Program-made: the position numbers and the translations under genes | The notes under the pieces: generated by a model | Told to the model about the DNA's origin: nothing | Database searches by the model: none | What the model saw: the letters and a program-made list of their open reading frames with translations, nothing else | In this document: piece after piece, positions 51,801 through 64,000 of the stretch | Layout: each line of letters opens with the position of its first letter | Position numbering within the stretch: position 1 is the stretch's first letter | NCBI GenBank assembly: GCA_009746045.1 | Contig: RPFO01000059.1 | Location: 1,013,928 to 1,077,927, forward strand | Source of the DNA: Mesostigma viride | Lineage: Eukaryota; Streptophyta; Mesostigmatophyceae; Mesostigmatales; Mesostigmataceae | Length of the DNA: 64,000 bases | Direction: 5' to 3'

Positions 51801-54800
51801 TTGCTGCTAGCGACCAGCGGTGACTTGTGTGGCTGACTTCTGGAGGAGCTTTTTCAGGGATGCGCATGTTTTGCCGTAGCCGGTTCGGCGTGTGCAGGAA
51901 AAGGAACAGAAGCATGGGCATGGGCCGTATCATGGTGGCATATAGAGGCTTTGCTGGCAATTACATATGACCCGTAAATATAGATAGTGTTGATCTATCG
52001 TCATACTACTATTACGGTGGAGCTTTGGAGGGCTTCGGCTTCCAACCAACCCAAGGCTTGAAAAGTGAAAGGGTCCCACCCCGTGGCTCGCATACAGGTG
52101 GCTGACACTCCTCAGCTCGCACACCTGGCATTTCCTGTTCCCTGTATCCTGTCCCCTGTTCCCTGTTCCCTGTTCCTGCCGCCTGACGCCTGACGCCTGA
52201 CGCCTGCTGCCTGCTGCCTGCTGCCCGCTGCCCGCCGCCTGCCGCCTGCCGCCTGCCGCCTGCCGCCTGCCGCCTGCCGCCTGCCGCCTGCCGCCTGCCG
52301 CCTGCCGCCTGCCGCCTGCCGCCTGCCGCCTGCCGCCTGCCGCCTGCCGCCTGCCGCCTGCCGTCTGCCGCCTGCCGCAGGTACAACAAATCGATGGGCC
52401 ACACGGAGTGGGTCACCTGCGTCTGCTACCTGCCCGACGGTCGCATACTCAGGTACGGCCCCACTGGCCGCTGAAGGCCCACCACCGTGCCATGTTCCAT
52501 CCTGAGGTACGGCCCCACTGGCCGCTGCCCTGATCGCCCCCCAGCAGGTGCTATCACTGTACCACGCTCCGGGCGCCTGGGTTGTGACCCTACATGTGTC
52601 TACTACGGGCCGAGGGGCCAGAATGGAAACGTGGGACGGGCAGCTTAGGTGTTTATGCTGCCGTCCCAACTTTGTGTGTCATTCAGGTGACAGTCTAGAC
52701 TTCGGGCTGACAGTCTAGACTTAGCGCTGGTGTGTTATTTCACTACACTGTACAGAACATGGGGTGTCTGGTGTGGTACCCGAAACCAAGCACATTGTAG
52801 TAAACACTGGATAGGGCGAGGGAAGGGAAGGGCCGCGTGATGGGTGGGCAGGGAAGGCATGCGCCGCGTGATGGGTGGGAAGGGAAGGCATGCCCCGCGT
52901 GATGGGTGGGAAGGGAAGGGATGCGCCGCGTGATGGGTGGGAAGGGAAGGCATGCGCCGCGTGATGGGTGGGAAGGGAAGGCATGCGCCGCGTGATGGGT
53001 GGGAAGGGAAGGCATGCGCCGCGTGATGGGTGGGAAGGGAAGGCATGCGCCGCGTGATGGGTGGGAAGGGAAGGCATGCGCCGCGTGATGGGTGGGAAGG
53101 GAAGGCATGCGCCGCGTGATGGGTGGGAAGGGAAGGCATGCGCCGCGTGATGGGTGGGAAGGGAAGGCATGCGCCGCGTGATGGGTGGGAAGGGAAGGCA
53201 TGCGCCGCGTGATGGGTGGGAAGGGAAGGCATGCGCCGCGTGATGGGTGGGAAGGGAAGGCATGCGCCGCGTGATGGGTGGGAAGGGAAGGCATGCGCCG
53301 CGTGATGGGTGGGAAGGGAAGGCATGCGCCGCGTGATGGGTGGGAAGGGAAGGGAAGGGCCGCGTGATGGGTGGGAAGGGAAGGCATGCGCCGCGTGATG
53401 GGTGGGAAGGGAAGGCATGCGCCGCATGATGGTTGGGAAGGGAAGGGATGCGTGATCGGATGCTGTCACCGCCCCCGGGCATGCGTGCTGCTGTGAAGTG
53501 CCTGGACAAGTACACACTGCCATGAAATGCCTAGTCCCTGTCACTATCACCGGAGCTTTTTTATACAGGAACCAGCTTAGGGGCTTGTTTCTCTCTGGGC
53601 TCCTGCTATCGACCGTAACCTGTGCTTCTCCCCCCCCGCCTCTCATCGGATCATCCTGTCATCATCTTTTTTATCGGCTCGTGTGCCCCCATCTGCCCAC
53701 CCTATGCCCCCAATGGGCCGCCTCCATGCCCTGATTTGCCCCTACCCATGCCCCCGTTTGCCCACCCCCATGCCCCGATTGGCCCACCCCGTGCCCCCGT
53801 TCGCCCACCCGCCAGCGGCGGCATGGACAGCAAGCTGTGCCTGTGGGACAAGGGTGTCGTTCGCTGCACGGACCTCAGGGGGCACAGGTGGGCGTGCATC
53901 ACCGCGGTCATCGAATGGCCTGCATCTCCGTGGTCATCGATCGGAACATCCCATTATATATATATATATGTTGTACATCCCATTATATATATTGTACATC
54001 CCATTAAATGTATTGTACATCCCATTATATGTATTGTACATCTCATCATATGTATTGTATAGGTCACCCTGTCGGGGCTAACTTCTAGAGGAGAAGTTGG
54101 GAGTATGCCAACCTTGGGTATCATATGCCCAAGGTTCTTGGGATAAAGTCAACAAAGCCAATGAGCACGGGCTGAGCTTTGCTCTGGTTCCTCTCTGGCA
54201 GTCTGTCAAACCTTCTCGATTCTGTTTACCTTGTATAAATCCCTGCACCCTAACAGTCTGTTGATTACCCCTGTCTGGGTTTCCTACTTGCGATTGGCAA
54301 CACCTCCTGTGGACGGAGCCATGAAAAGCCAAGCATTTGTTGCTTGTTGAGGGCTTCGTCCAGCAGCGGTACCCGGTGCGCTCACTGTTTTGCGATGCGG
54401 TGACATCCTAGAGACCTTTCAGTACACTTTGCCTTGTTTTGAGATTTAGTTGATCTGTGTGCCGGCAAGGTGCCCTCTTACCCTCTCTCCATCAGCAGGC
54501 AAGGGGACACCGGTCTGCCACCCCTCCCTTCTTTCCCTTTTCCTCGTGCTCGCACCTGCCCCCCTGTCCATTGTTTCAGCACGTCAGGACGCAACTTTTA
54601 GAACCTTCTTACCCTGCATCCCTTCCTATCCGGGCGCACGACCCTCACTGACCCACTCTCCGGTCCGCTCTACCCCTGGCCCACACTGCAGTGGGTCTGT
54701 TTCAGCCGTCGCCTCGGGGGCCTCGGGGGAGCTGGCGGTGAGCTGCTCGTACGACAAGACGCTGCGGCTGTGGAATGTGGGGCGCAAGCCCTACCGGGAG

Positions 54801-57800
54801 GTACGCTCACATGCCGTGCCGTGCCGTGCCGTGCCGTGCCGTGCCGTGCTGTCCAGTGCAGTGCTTTGTGAGCTCACGCTCGTATTATCTATGACCTGAG
54901 GAAGTCTCAAAGGGGGCGGGGCGGCCGCAGTAGGCAGTTCCGGCTTGAGTAGTGGGGGGGGGGGTACTGTGGACCGGGGGCAGTACTGTGGACCGGGGGC
55001 AGTTCTGTGGACCGGGGGCAGTTCTGTGGACCGGGGGCGGCGCGGCGCCACTGGCCTGATGGTCAGTCGGCTGGCGCGCGCCACTCCAGTTAAGTCGGCT
55101 GGTACTTAGGGTTGTGGCGGGGCAACAACCATGCCTCTTTGCAGCTCCCACCCGCCCGCCCTTGCTGCAATGTGGATGTTACAAAGTTCAGGTCCTCATG
55201 ACTGGCCCAGGTCCCTATCACTGGATAAATGATGTTCCGGCCCGGGTTGTGTGGCCTAGTTAGCTTAGAAAATGATGGGTACCTGCAGATTCTTAGGTTG
55301 GCTAAGGCTTTGACGTGGGCCTTCCACGCATTTGTAATAAAACTGTATTCTCTGGCAGCCCCTCACTCCAAGGGACAGAAGCAGTAATTGGATAGGGCAG
55401 GGCAGGGCAGGGCAGGGCAGGGCAGGGCAGGGCAGGGCAGGGCAGGGCAGAGCAGGGCAGGGCAGGGCAGGGCAGGGCAGGGCAGGGCAGGGCAGGGCAG
55501 GGCAGGGCAGGGCAGGGCAGGGCAGGGCAGGGCAGGGCAGGGCAGGGCAGGGCAGGGCAGGGCAGTCCAGTGCAGTGCAGTGAAGGGCCGTGCAGTGCAG
55601 TGAAGGGCCGTGCAAGATACTATATCAAGTTGTTAATGGCTTTCGGGGAAGCTTGCCACGTATTTCACAGCTGCTGATCGATGTCTTGACCACCTTTGCT
55701 AAACGGTTGCTGAGGACTGCTCAATTATTTGACCATTACCGTGGTACCCAACTCTGGATCGACTCGGGGTCTGGACTGTCAGCCAGGCCAAGGTTCCTGT
55801 AGTGACAGCAGCACGGGGTCTTTGACTATCCTCACCTGCCAGACCAATAACCGCGCATGCGTATGGACCCATCCAATCCTATCGACCCATCCGCTATTGA
55901 CCCATCCAACGAGCACCGTGCGGCCATGGTGCCGTGTGTGAGTGTCATAGCTGGAGTGTGGGCCGGTGAAGGATGCGCGCTGCTCACATGGAGAATAGCA
56001 TTATGGAATCATGCGTGGATTTTGTTATGGAATCATTCATGGATATTTTCCATGCATAATTACAGCATGCATGATTATCCATGCTGCTGGCATGGATAAG
56101 GACAAAGAGAGCTGTGATGGGTTGTTGGGGGGGGGGGCTGTTTGTCCAATCAACCAAGGCACCATTGGGTTTCCTGCGCTCCTGCCACATGGCACACCGT
56201 GGAGATGGCACCCTGTGCACTCCAGCGATGCCTTGAACACGCTACTATGCCAAGACATGCGCTGACTACCCTCCACTGGGGATGCCGTTGCGAAAACTCC
56301 TTTGGCTGGCTACCTGAACAACATGTGTTTGCCGTGTGTGCGCCAGCTGTCCTGCCTCATGGGCCACAGCGCGCCTGTGCTGGGCATGGCGTGGAGCCAG
56401 CAAGGGGCCATCGCCAGCGGGGCACGAGACGGCACGGCGATCATCTGGGTGAGGGGATGTAATGCATTCACTCACGCGGGATGTTGGGTAAGGGGATGGC
56501 ATGGCCAGGAGGGCGGTATGGCACTGAGGGTGGGTATGGGCACGGAGGGCGGGTGAGGAGGGTTTTCATAGCCTATGGTGGGGGGCATGGGAGAGGGCTA
56601 ACACTGGTGGCTGGGTGAAGTGGCCAACACTGGTGGCTGGGTGAGGCCCTGATGAGGCCACGGGTGGCAGGTATAGCAGGGACTGCGCCGGCGGTGGGCG
56701 CGCAGAGCGGCAATTCATGCGTACTGCCAGCTGCTGCATTCTTCGCCCATGGTGTCGCGTGTCGCACGCATGAGATACAAATTGATGCATCATGGAACAG
56801 GTCTGCCCGCTAGGGCTGTGCCGTCTGTTTCCAGTCTCCTTGTAGTTTTGTCTCCTTGCACACTAGTACATAAGTAGCGCTAGCACTTGGGTCCGGGCCA
56901 TCCGCCCGTTTTTGCCCTTGTGAAACCCAGCATGTGAACGTCGGCATATCTCCGTGACATGTTTGGTTGTTCCTTGCACCTGATTCTTCGCTCTCTGTAT
57001 GTGCTTTTCATTTCTTGTCTGGCCGTATGGCGTATGCCCTTTCTTGTCCTTCCATGTTCCCCTTGGTATCACCTGCGTGGCACGGGATCGGAGTCGTTGG
57101 GCATGAACTTGAGTGTACCAGCGAGTGGTTATCGCTGGCAATATTGTGCGAAACCTTAGAAGCCCAGTGGCAAAAGGTTTCCGCACAATATGAACCTAAC
57201 TGCCACCTAAAATGCTGCTGTCCACTCTGTTGCCGTCATCGTTATGTACCCCTCTGACTCCACCCCAGGATGGGGCTTTCTTCCTCAACACCACGATGGG
57301 TCCTCCCCTATCCCCCGGCTGGCCGCTCCTTTGCCCCCCCCCAGGACATGGGCAGCACCAATGACACCTGTCCTTTACTCACTCCAAGGCCCAGCTGGTT
57401 CCCTGTACCCCGTCCCTTAGTTCCTGTTCCATTCTCCTACCTCGTGCGACCCGTTCATCGAGGTCCCCATGACATCAACCGCGGCGTTGGCACCTATGCA
57501 TTTTCTTATCTAGACTAGGGGAAACTATCTGTGGGCTGACACGCGTTCGGGCAATCCGCGTCCCCTTGGTGCCCCTTCCCTTGTCCGCGGCGACCCCTTC
57601 GTTGGGGTTCACCAGGACGTCGGCAGCGGCTCTGCGAGCCGCAAGCTCTCCGGTGCACATGAGGGCCACCTAACCTCCCTCTGCTGGCTGCCGGCACTGG
57701 GTGGCGCCAGCTCACCCCTCCTGCTCACGGGTGGTCAGGTATGCGGGGAGAAGAGAGGAGGTGGCGTCATCGGACGGCATTGTGGCGTTCCCCTACATGT

Positions 57801-60800
57801 CCCCTGTGGCATGGGTCTCAACTCCGTTGCTGGGTTCTCTGTGCATGTCTCCCCTAAACTAGATTTCTGTAACAAAATGGATGCTGTTTTATGCACCTCC
57901 AATCGGGCACGCTCCATCAACAACACCCAATTAGATGTGCTCTAAGGCCCCTGCTCTCAGCAGCATTTGGTGGCTTGCTGTGGGGGTCGGGGGGTAGGCG
58001 AGCAGGCAGGCATGCTTGTTCCCTGTGCGTCCTGCAGTAGTGCACGCTTTCAATTACAGTAGTACTGCAGTGCATGCTTTTCGTCGGCTATCTGCGGGAT
58101 GCCTGCCTTCTTTGCGCATGTACGGTCAGCGAACTGTTGACAGCCCGCTATGATCGTGCGTTTTGTTTTTACAGTCCACCTTCTGGTATATGGAACTCGA
58201 GTGGCCATGTCACCTTGTGCTTGTGTGGCACCTTTTCTTCTTCTGCAGACTTCCAATATGGGGGGGGGGGAATGATCTCTCAGGCCTCATCACTTTGCGT
58301 TGATGCCAAGTCAGCGCGTCAGAGCAAAATGGGTGTCGCCGCCATCGCTTGTGGCCTATCGGGTGTCGCCACCATTGCTGGTGGCCTAGAGCTGCAGAAC
58401 TCATGGAAGCAGATGCCCTGCTGACCTCAACTGGCACACACATCCTCCTGTCTTGGCCACAAAGGCACTGCGTGTAGGTGGAAGCATATGCTCACGTAAT
58501 GGGTATGCCGAATGACTGGTCATGTTTCACCATATTTACAGGCATGGTCAGCTGGGATACCGCCATGCAGGTAGGATTGCGACCATCCACAGAATGTCCT
58601 CTGTTGCACACTAACCAATTCATTTTGTCACGCCAACCCATTTGCACCCAATCTGCCAATGCGCTGCCCCGTCGCAGGACGCGTGCTTGCGCGCGTGGGA
58701 CATGCGCAGTGCGCGGGTGGTGTGTGAGGCGCCGCAGCTCCATGCGACGCCCAAGGGGAAAGGTATGCTGTCAACTGTGAGGAGGCCAAACGGCCCAGGG
58801 ATGCGGTGGACTCCTTTCTTTTATCTGCCAGATCATGAGAGCGACGCCGGCTACAAATGTGCGCATTCTTGCAAGGTTACACGCAATCAAGGCACATGCT
58901 GCACATACAGATCAAATCATGTTTCTTCTCTCTTTGTCCCCTTGGGATCCGCGTCGTGTCTGTTTCCATGGCACGCCCTTTGTTTCCCCTTGTTCAACAC
59001 GCCCTTTGTTTGCCCCTGTGCAGCACGCCCTTTGTTTGCCCTTGCTAAACACGCCCTTAATTTGCCCCTGTTCAACACGCCCTTCATTTGCCCTTGTTCA
59101 ACACGCTCCTTTAATTGCCCTTGTTAAACACGCCCCTTTAATTGCCCTTGCTAAACATGCCCTTTTTTCGCCCTTCCTAAACACGCCCTTAATTTGCCCC
59201 TGTTGAACACGCCCTTTAATTGCCCTTGCTAAACACGCCCTTTGATTGCCCTTGCTAAACACGCCCTTTAATCGCCCTTCCGAAACATGCCCTTTATTGG
59301 CCCCTGTTCAACGCACTGCAGGTGCCATCGGCGATCTGTGCACGGTGGACGCATCTGGGAATACCCTGGTGGTATCGACGGGTGCGGACAAGGCGGTAAA
59401 GGTGAGCCGCCCGAGATAAGGCAACAAAACAAGTGGGAGCTGATTGGCGACCATGGCAGCAGTGATCAATAACACAGCTTCTGACTTTGTTGACCAGGCA
59501 GTATTGGCAATGGCTTGGCCGCAATACCACCCATATTGAGCACCATGCAACGGGCCTTGCAGTGCTGAGGCTGACCATGGCCTTTTGGAGCGACATACCC
59601 CCCTCGAAACCCTACATGCATGCTGGTGACACATAGCCTGCTCTGTGTACACAACATACTGCCTGTACAGAGGTCTGTCGTCCTCTTCTCCTCCCCCTCA
59701 CACGCCCAAAAGAATGCTGTGCTCATCGCTGCAGGGTTATGACCAAGACCCTGGAATGTCGCATAGTTGTAACAATCAGGGGCTGTCACTCGTTGTCAAA
59801 TGCGCGAGGAGACGAAGTGTGTGGGATGGGACGGAGTAGGCACGGGGCTTTCGCGCTCTCTAAACAAAGTTTTTCAATATAATTTCTTGCCAAGACCTTT
59901 CACCCTCTGTCGCTGTAAGGCTTGCTCTCGTGACAATGCCTCGCTAAGGGGCCACCTTGGGATTCCTCTTGGCCTTTAAAGAGGCTTCTATGAGGCACGA
60001 GATCCCACTGCTCGGGCAGTATCAGTTCATCACAAACCATTACAAGGGACCTTGCATTTGTCCGCTCGGGCGTGGTTCTCCATTGCTTTGTGAAGCTGCG
60101 CCGGTACGCCACTTGGCTGTCGCGATTCCTGCGATGCAGCTGTCTGTATCTCTACTTGGGCGACCACAGGTGATGGAGTGTCTCTACGACTCTGGCTTTC
60201 CGCTCCTTATTGATGGCCTTGCTCGCAATAGCGGGTGGTTGACATCCTGCCATCCTGCCACCGCTGGCCTGACAACGCCTCCCCCATCCTGTCCCCAGAT
60301 CACGGATCCCAGGGCGTCGTTCGGTGTGACCTACGTGTCCAACCACCATCCGGACTTCATCTACAGCCTACATGCGGCAGGGTCGCTCGTGTTCAGGTAT
60401 GTGGCCATGCTGGCAGTATGACCATCCCATGCTGGTAGGATGACTGTGCCGACTTTCCCCGTCTGCAGTGCTGGCGTTAAGAGCATGGACAGCGACACTC
60501 GCGAGCGGGAAATCATGGTCATCGGTGCCGTCTGCATGCGGGGAAGCAAGTACCGTGTGCACCTTGACGGCATCCCGTGCAAGGAATCGGAATGCTTAAG
60601 ATAACAAGTCGCCGCTTTGCTGGTTTGGGTTTGACGGGGGCTCCAGGGGTGGTTGGTTGGGGAGGAGGCTAACCTAGGTATTAGGTGTACATGCATAGAT
60701 CCATGCCCCCAGGAGTCCTCAAGGCAAGCTATCACGCATCCCATCCCTATGGCACGCGACCGTGGCTCACCCGTCTTACCTCTGTGCTCTCCCTCGGGGC

Positions 60801-62509
60801 TCTATCCACGCATGTGTGCTGTACATAGCAGCATAGAGGGACGCCAGTATAATGGGTGTATGGTAAGCAGGGTATCTTGATGGCAGCATGCTGCCTGGTG
60901 CACGTGCAGGATCGAACCATGATCAGGCCAGCATGTGCCGGGGCAGCCGCGGTGAGGATCAATCGGTCCCTGCAAGCGCTCCGCATGCTGGCGTGCTTTG
61001 CATCATGGACTCGGTGAGATCGCCCCCCCCGCAGCATTGGAACCGATTCCCCTGTGCTTGCAATGATGTGGTAGTAGTTTCGGTCCATGAGGAACTCGTG
61101 GGATTGAACTTGTCAAACGTTTCTGTTTACATGGATATCACCGTGGCCACTTGCGTACGCAGCGGCGATGGCTCGGGTCAGCTGATGGTGCACGACGCAG
61201 CGCGGGGCGAGGTCCTCTACGGTCTAGGGGCCAACAAGGCGGCGGTATGTGGCGCCTGCTTACTGCAATCGCCTCCTTGGTTTGAGGACAGGACCTGTCT
61301 GCCTTCCCTTTCGAGTCCATCATGTCTTGCTTGTGTTAGAAGGCACAGGAGCAGTGGCTTCCGTTTAGGAGGATGTCGCGGGTCGCCACACATCTTGAAT
61401 GGGGTTTAGAAGAGACACGCTCAAGTGAACTGTCCGCATGTTAGTGGGCCCCCACCACCTACCTCCAGTTTCCAATCTATCATGGGTAGGGGAGGTTGGC
61501 CCCGTTTGCTGCGGCAGCTTTGTGGCCTGTGATCACACATAACACGAGACTGTGGAATCCGATTGTTGCCAGCTGGCCGTGCCTTCCATGGCTCTGCACA
61601 TGGGTGAAAGAAGATGCAACTGGTTGAATTCGTTTCTGGGCATGAGGAGGCTACCCAGTAGCTATGGTGCAAAGGTTCTGCCTATATTGCCGCCACATCC
61701 GAGTGCTTAGTTAGGGCCTGATTCAGGGAGAAGTGGCCTGCCTGCCGGCCTGGTCCTCCCGGAAGTTTCTTGTCAAGCTGGCCCAAACAAGGCACGCGAG
61801 CACATTGCTGACCAACCCATGAAGCTAAGCCTGCAGAGGGTGTAGGAGTGATCAGCAGATACAGGGCTGCAGAGTGTACTGTATCTGAGACCCAAGGCAA
61901 ATCTACCCCCATGGTACTAAGTTTTGGGAAAGCGCAGGAAAAAAAGGCCAGGGAGAAGTGGGGGAAGTTGAACATGCCCCTTCCTTTCCATGGGGTACCA
62001 GGGGAGTGGGGGATGTGAAATATACACATCAAAAAAGTACACCTGCTCACACAAAAGCGATACCTTATTTGTTGCTGCTTTTTCTGGTTTTGCAGAGAAT
62101 AGTGTGTGGTGGTGGTGGGGCACTATGGGGACGTTGTTTCCTCAGAAGGAGTGTTTTCAGTGGTGTCAGGTGGTCTCGATGTGTAATGCATGGAAAGGCT
62201 TACCATGCACTTGAGGCTGGGCGATGTGTTACCTTGGGGGGGAGGGCATTGGTTTGTTTGCTGGGCATCCACTACATCATTCTAATCTTGTCTTATTCCA
62301 CAGTCCATGACAGTGACCCCAATGGGGTTAGCTTGCCATTGCGTAGCTAAGCGGCCTATCGGCTAGTAACGAGCTGACAACCATACGGCTACCTATTCAT
62401 CATTGTGTGGTCTTCTCCATCCCAGGTGCGCGGCATCTGCACGGCCGGAGATGACAGGCTCGTGGTCAGCGGCGATGATGGTTGTGTCCTGATTTATCGA
62501 TTCAAGTAG
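48878..62509 (+). CDS. WD40-repeat protein, at least 13 exons
   Basis: Exons read by eye, all phase-compatible: 48878-48985, 49868-50573, 51168-51271, 52381-52452, 53816-53887, 54692-54800, 56347-56448, 57517-57738, 58678-58762, 59322-59401, 60299-60396, 61163-61244 and 62426-62509. From exon 3 on, each encodes a WD40 blade or part of one: VVGSSDHALYTVDLSRP, GGMDSKLCLWDKG, SCSYDKTLRLWNVG, SGARDGTAIIW, TGGQDACLRAWDMRSA, STGADKAVK, SGDGSGQLMVHD and SGDDGCVLIYRFK-stop. About seven or eight blades form a propeller, a protein-interaction scaffold. The N-terminal part is a charged helix (HEENDRYMDLMEEGFQALGI) and a Ser/Pro-rich linker. At least one 5' exon is missing. Partners are unknown and no specific WD40 subfamily is claimed. 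Confidence 0.85.
49868..50573 (+). CDS. Exon 2 of the WD40 gene: disordered linker with RPLREPSGG repeats
   Basis: This large exon encodes Ser/Ala/Pro/Gly-rich, probably disordered sequence. RPLREPSGG (or a near form) occurs four times at about 50058-50220, and SMARGS twice near 50290 and 50320, the second from a short tandem duplication at DNA level. It ends GPFDSGKGVPIPFTPSEAWY, then TQSSLSSVP, at the donor GTGTGT, and joins the first WD40 blade in phase. Repeated Arg/Ser motifs could be phosphorylation or docking sites (inference). Confidence 0.75.
51245..51420. repeat. 45 bp tandem duplication of an exon-intron boundary
   Basis: The end of exon 3 with its donor (CGACAAGAAGGGCCGCACGC, then TGTGAGTGAGGGG) is repeated three more times downstream. 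Donor-like sites lie at 51272 (GTGAGTG), 51317 (GTGACTG), 51362 (GTGAGTG) and 51407 (GTTAGCG). Spacing is exactly 45 bases. Reading on past the first donor meets TGA at once, so only the first is productive. Confidence 0.85.
52142..52379. repeat. (CCTGCCG)n minisatellite ending at a splice acceptor
   Basis: It begins with CCTGTTCC/CCTGACG variants and becomes pure CCTGCCG, about 25 units. Its last unit, CCTGCCGCAG, is the acceptor of exon 4 (52381). The array therefore supplies the pyrimidine tract. Confidence 0.92.
52830..53450. repeat. 31 bp minisatellite, about 20 units
   Basis: The unit is GATGGGTGGGAAGGGAAGG then CATGCGCCGCGT. Variants (GGGCCGC, CCCCGC) occur mainly at the edges, as expected if units are exchanged mainly in the middle. 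It lies in the intron between exons 4 and 5. Pro/His/Ala-rich minus-strand frames follow the repeat. Confidence 0.95.
53950..54065. repeat. 21 bp AT-rich repeat (CATCCCATTATATGTATTGTA)
   Basis: About five units in the intron after exon 5, preceded by a short (TA)n. Confidence 0.85.
54813..55060. repeat. CCGTG pentamer run and GGACCGGGGGCAG-type repeat
   Basis: (CCGTG)n at about 54813-54848 directly follows exon 6. About four units of GTGGACCGGGGGCAGT, 18-19 bp apart, lie at about 54970-55040. Confidence 0.85.
55396..55612. repeat. (GGGCA)n pentanucleotide array, about 34 units
   Basis: Nearly pure GGGCA in the intron between exons 6 and 7, followed by TGCAGTGAAGGGCCG repeated twice. Confidence 0.95.
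58970..59310. repeat. 25-26 bp minisatellite (CACGCCCTTTGATTGCCCTTG then CTAAA)
   Basis: About 13 imperfect units in the intron before exon 10, ending about 10 bases before that exon's acceptor (CACTGCAG at 59321). Confidence 0.9.
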
Positions 62510-63380
62510 GGGAAAAGAGGAAAGCGTTTGTATGGCCAATTTCGCTGTGGGGAGAATCGAGCTTTGTATTATTTGCTACGGCTAAATTGTTAATGTGTGA
62601 AATTTCAAGCTCTGGGAGGCTCACCAATGATGCATGAACAAGTGATGAATTGAATTGAATTGAATTGAAACTTAACATAACTCCGTTGGGAGTATATGTA
62701 GCACATAGCCCTTGAGAAGGGGCATATGGCCTATAGTACATTCTAAGCTACTAGCTTCCTGCAAGGGTGGGAATGTAAACGACACTTGCTCTAGGTGACC
62801 CAGGGCACCTGCAGCCCCATGATCTATCAAGCGGTGATCTAACAAGTGGTGATCCCCTCACAAATAGTACATCAGTGAACGTTCACAGACGACTAAGCAT
62901 GCATTAGCGTGGAGTTACTTACCAGATCGATCGCAGGATAAATGACATTAGGGCATCATATGTTAGGGCCTAAACTGGGCTGTAAGAGGAGTGAGGATGC
63001 ACTGGCTAGAGTACTTAAATGCATGACCATTAGTACGGTGACAACAACTATCGATCGGTATATCACTAAAGGTAATTATACAGTCATCCCCGCGTAACTA
63101 CTGTAGTTACGATCGCCACCAACTATTCTCGGCGTCGTAACCTAACATAATGTACGCGAAGACATGACCTTAGCTACCGCGGCGTAACCTTAGCTTCCTA
63201 TATGGAATTAGGCGATAGCAGCCCACCTCCTCCTCTGACGAATTTCTATACAACAATATCGACAGCTCTCGTCGAGCCCAATCCAGCTGCTGCATCGAAG
63301 TCGACCAAAGTCCATAAACTTTCCCGGCCAGATATAATTTGTGAAAAGGTGGGCGGTGACTGGTGAGGTATTCACTGCCC
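62510..63380. other. 3' flank of the WD40 gene, nothing recognised
   Basis: It contains (AATTG)n-like GAATTGAATTGAATTGAAT at about 62645. No gene is supported. Confidence 0.5.
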
Positions 63381-64000
63381 ATGTATTAATTAATTAATTA
63401 ATAAGCACGTGACTGCGTCAAGTGGGTGCCAATATACAGAGTAAAGGAACCTTCAACCCTACATACACAGCGAGAAGAGGGAGGGCGCCCTGCTTCTCTC
63501 ACTGCCGCAAGTGGGCAGGCCACAGAGCGCTCTCTCCACAGCATGGTGCATGCCGGGGCGCACCACTGTGGGTGCAATACAACCGGTGCAATACCATAGG
63601 TAGGCTGACGCATAGCTTATGCTACAAATGTGAGGTGGGCTGAAGACGTCGGCTAAGGCGCAAGCTGATGACCACAAGGTGCCAGAGCTAATTGAAGGTA
63701 CTATAACGCTGTGCGCTAATATCATTTCAAGTGCTGTAATGCCTAAGCTATCCCATAATCGATTGCCCCCATCTAGACAACTAGCTTCAGGAGTGCTCTA
63801 TCCCGGGGGAGCCCGGGGGGGCTTCCACAGTTTCTTGTTGACAGAAAGGTCCCCGCCCTGCCAGTACACTTGGGGCTTCTCGGGGTTGGTCTTGTGGCGG
63901 ATGTAGTCGGGCCACTGATCGCGGCGTTGCTGCTGCTGGGCTGGCGTCAGGTCGTCGTCAAGCGACCAGGAGGTGTTCACCAGACTCTTGCGGCGAGAGA
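63380..64000 (-). mobile_element. LINE-family copy entering the window (3' tail and inner segment)
   Basis: At 63383 a (TTAA)n tail is followed by GCACGTGACTGCGTCAAGTG, matching the 3' end of the LINE at 40.25 kb (same tail, CACGTGAC...). Farther in, a minus-strand frame at 63798-63980 reads SWSLDDDLTPAQQQQRRDQW and KPQVYWQGGDLSVNKKLWKP, which resembles a LINE first open frame. The RT part between them is missing, so this is a rearranged or composite copy. The shared 42.3 kb repeat lies at 63700-63760. Confidence 0.45.

Noticed and set aside
52721-53646. Pro/His-rich minus-strand frames up to 303 codons
   Set aside because: The 31 bp minisatellite is open in all three minus frames; it lies in an intron of the WD40 gene.
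60470-60604. Possible extra WD40 exon starting AGTGCTGGCGTTAAGAGC
   Set aside because: It has an acceptor but continues to a stop without a clear donor, and the blade reads smoothly from the exon ending at 60396 to the exon at 61163. It could be an alternative last exon.

Overview
This window looks like nuclear DNA of a photosynthetic eukaryote, most likely a green alga (inference). Conserved genes are split by GT-AG introns whose junctions keep the reading frame. A decayed plastid rpoB fragment lies at about 10.8-11.3 kb. Three retroelement or transposon classes common in algae are present: a DIRS-type tyrosine-recombinase element, LINEs and a hAT-like transposase. There is no rRNA gene, no convincing intact tRNA gene and no CRISPR.

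The window falls into two compartments. Compartment 1 (about 1-27.7 kb) holds small, mostly intronless, lineage-specific genes: two MYND zinc-finger proteins, an F-box-like protein, several proteins that open with short Cys/His clusters, and larger unrecognised proteins. They sit among about 55 copies (counted by eye) of the palindrome CCAACGGCCGTTGG or close variants. The palindrome occurs singly between genes, once per unit in a 13-copy, roughly 208 bp satellite (2.7-5.3 kb), and in 45-46 bp tandem arrays (16.56-17.05, 18.26-18.50 and 24.00-24.48 kb). Each palindrome is two head-to-head AACGG cores, the core of the plant MSA site bound by three-repeat MYB factors. A 3.85 kb hexanucleotide array (12.7-16.5 kb) has replaced the centre of one repeat unit. 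A very young DIRS element plus a 594 bp short derivative sits inside another. Several genes here change reading frame, in at least four places at or near G-runs, so either the assembly or the genes need checking.

Compartment 2 (about 27.7-64 kb) has no such palindrome. It holds LINE remnants (28.5-29.9, 40.25-42.2 and 63.4-64 kb), a two-exon Msp1/ATAD1-type AAA ATPase (minus strand, 32.2-34.4 kb), a TMEM14/FAX-like small membrane protein in four exons (36.9-39.9 kb), an intact 1035-residue hAT-like transposase (minus strand, 43.0-46.1 kb) and a WD40-repeat gene with at least 13 exons (48.9-62.5 kb). Its introns are full of minisatellites, one of which runs directly into a splice acceptor.

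Functional links between the compartment 1 genes are inference. The shared palindrome and the repeated intergenic module suggest common transcriptional control and spread by local duplication. Exon boundaries were read by eye from GT/AG signals and phase.
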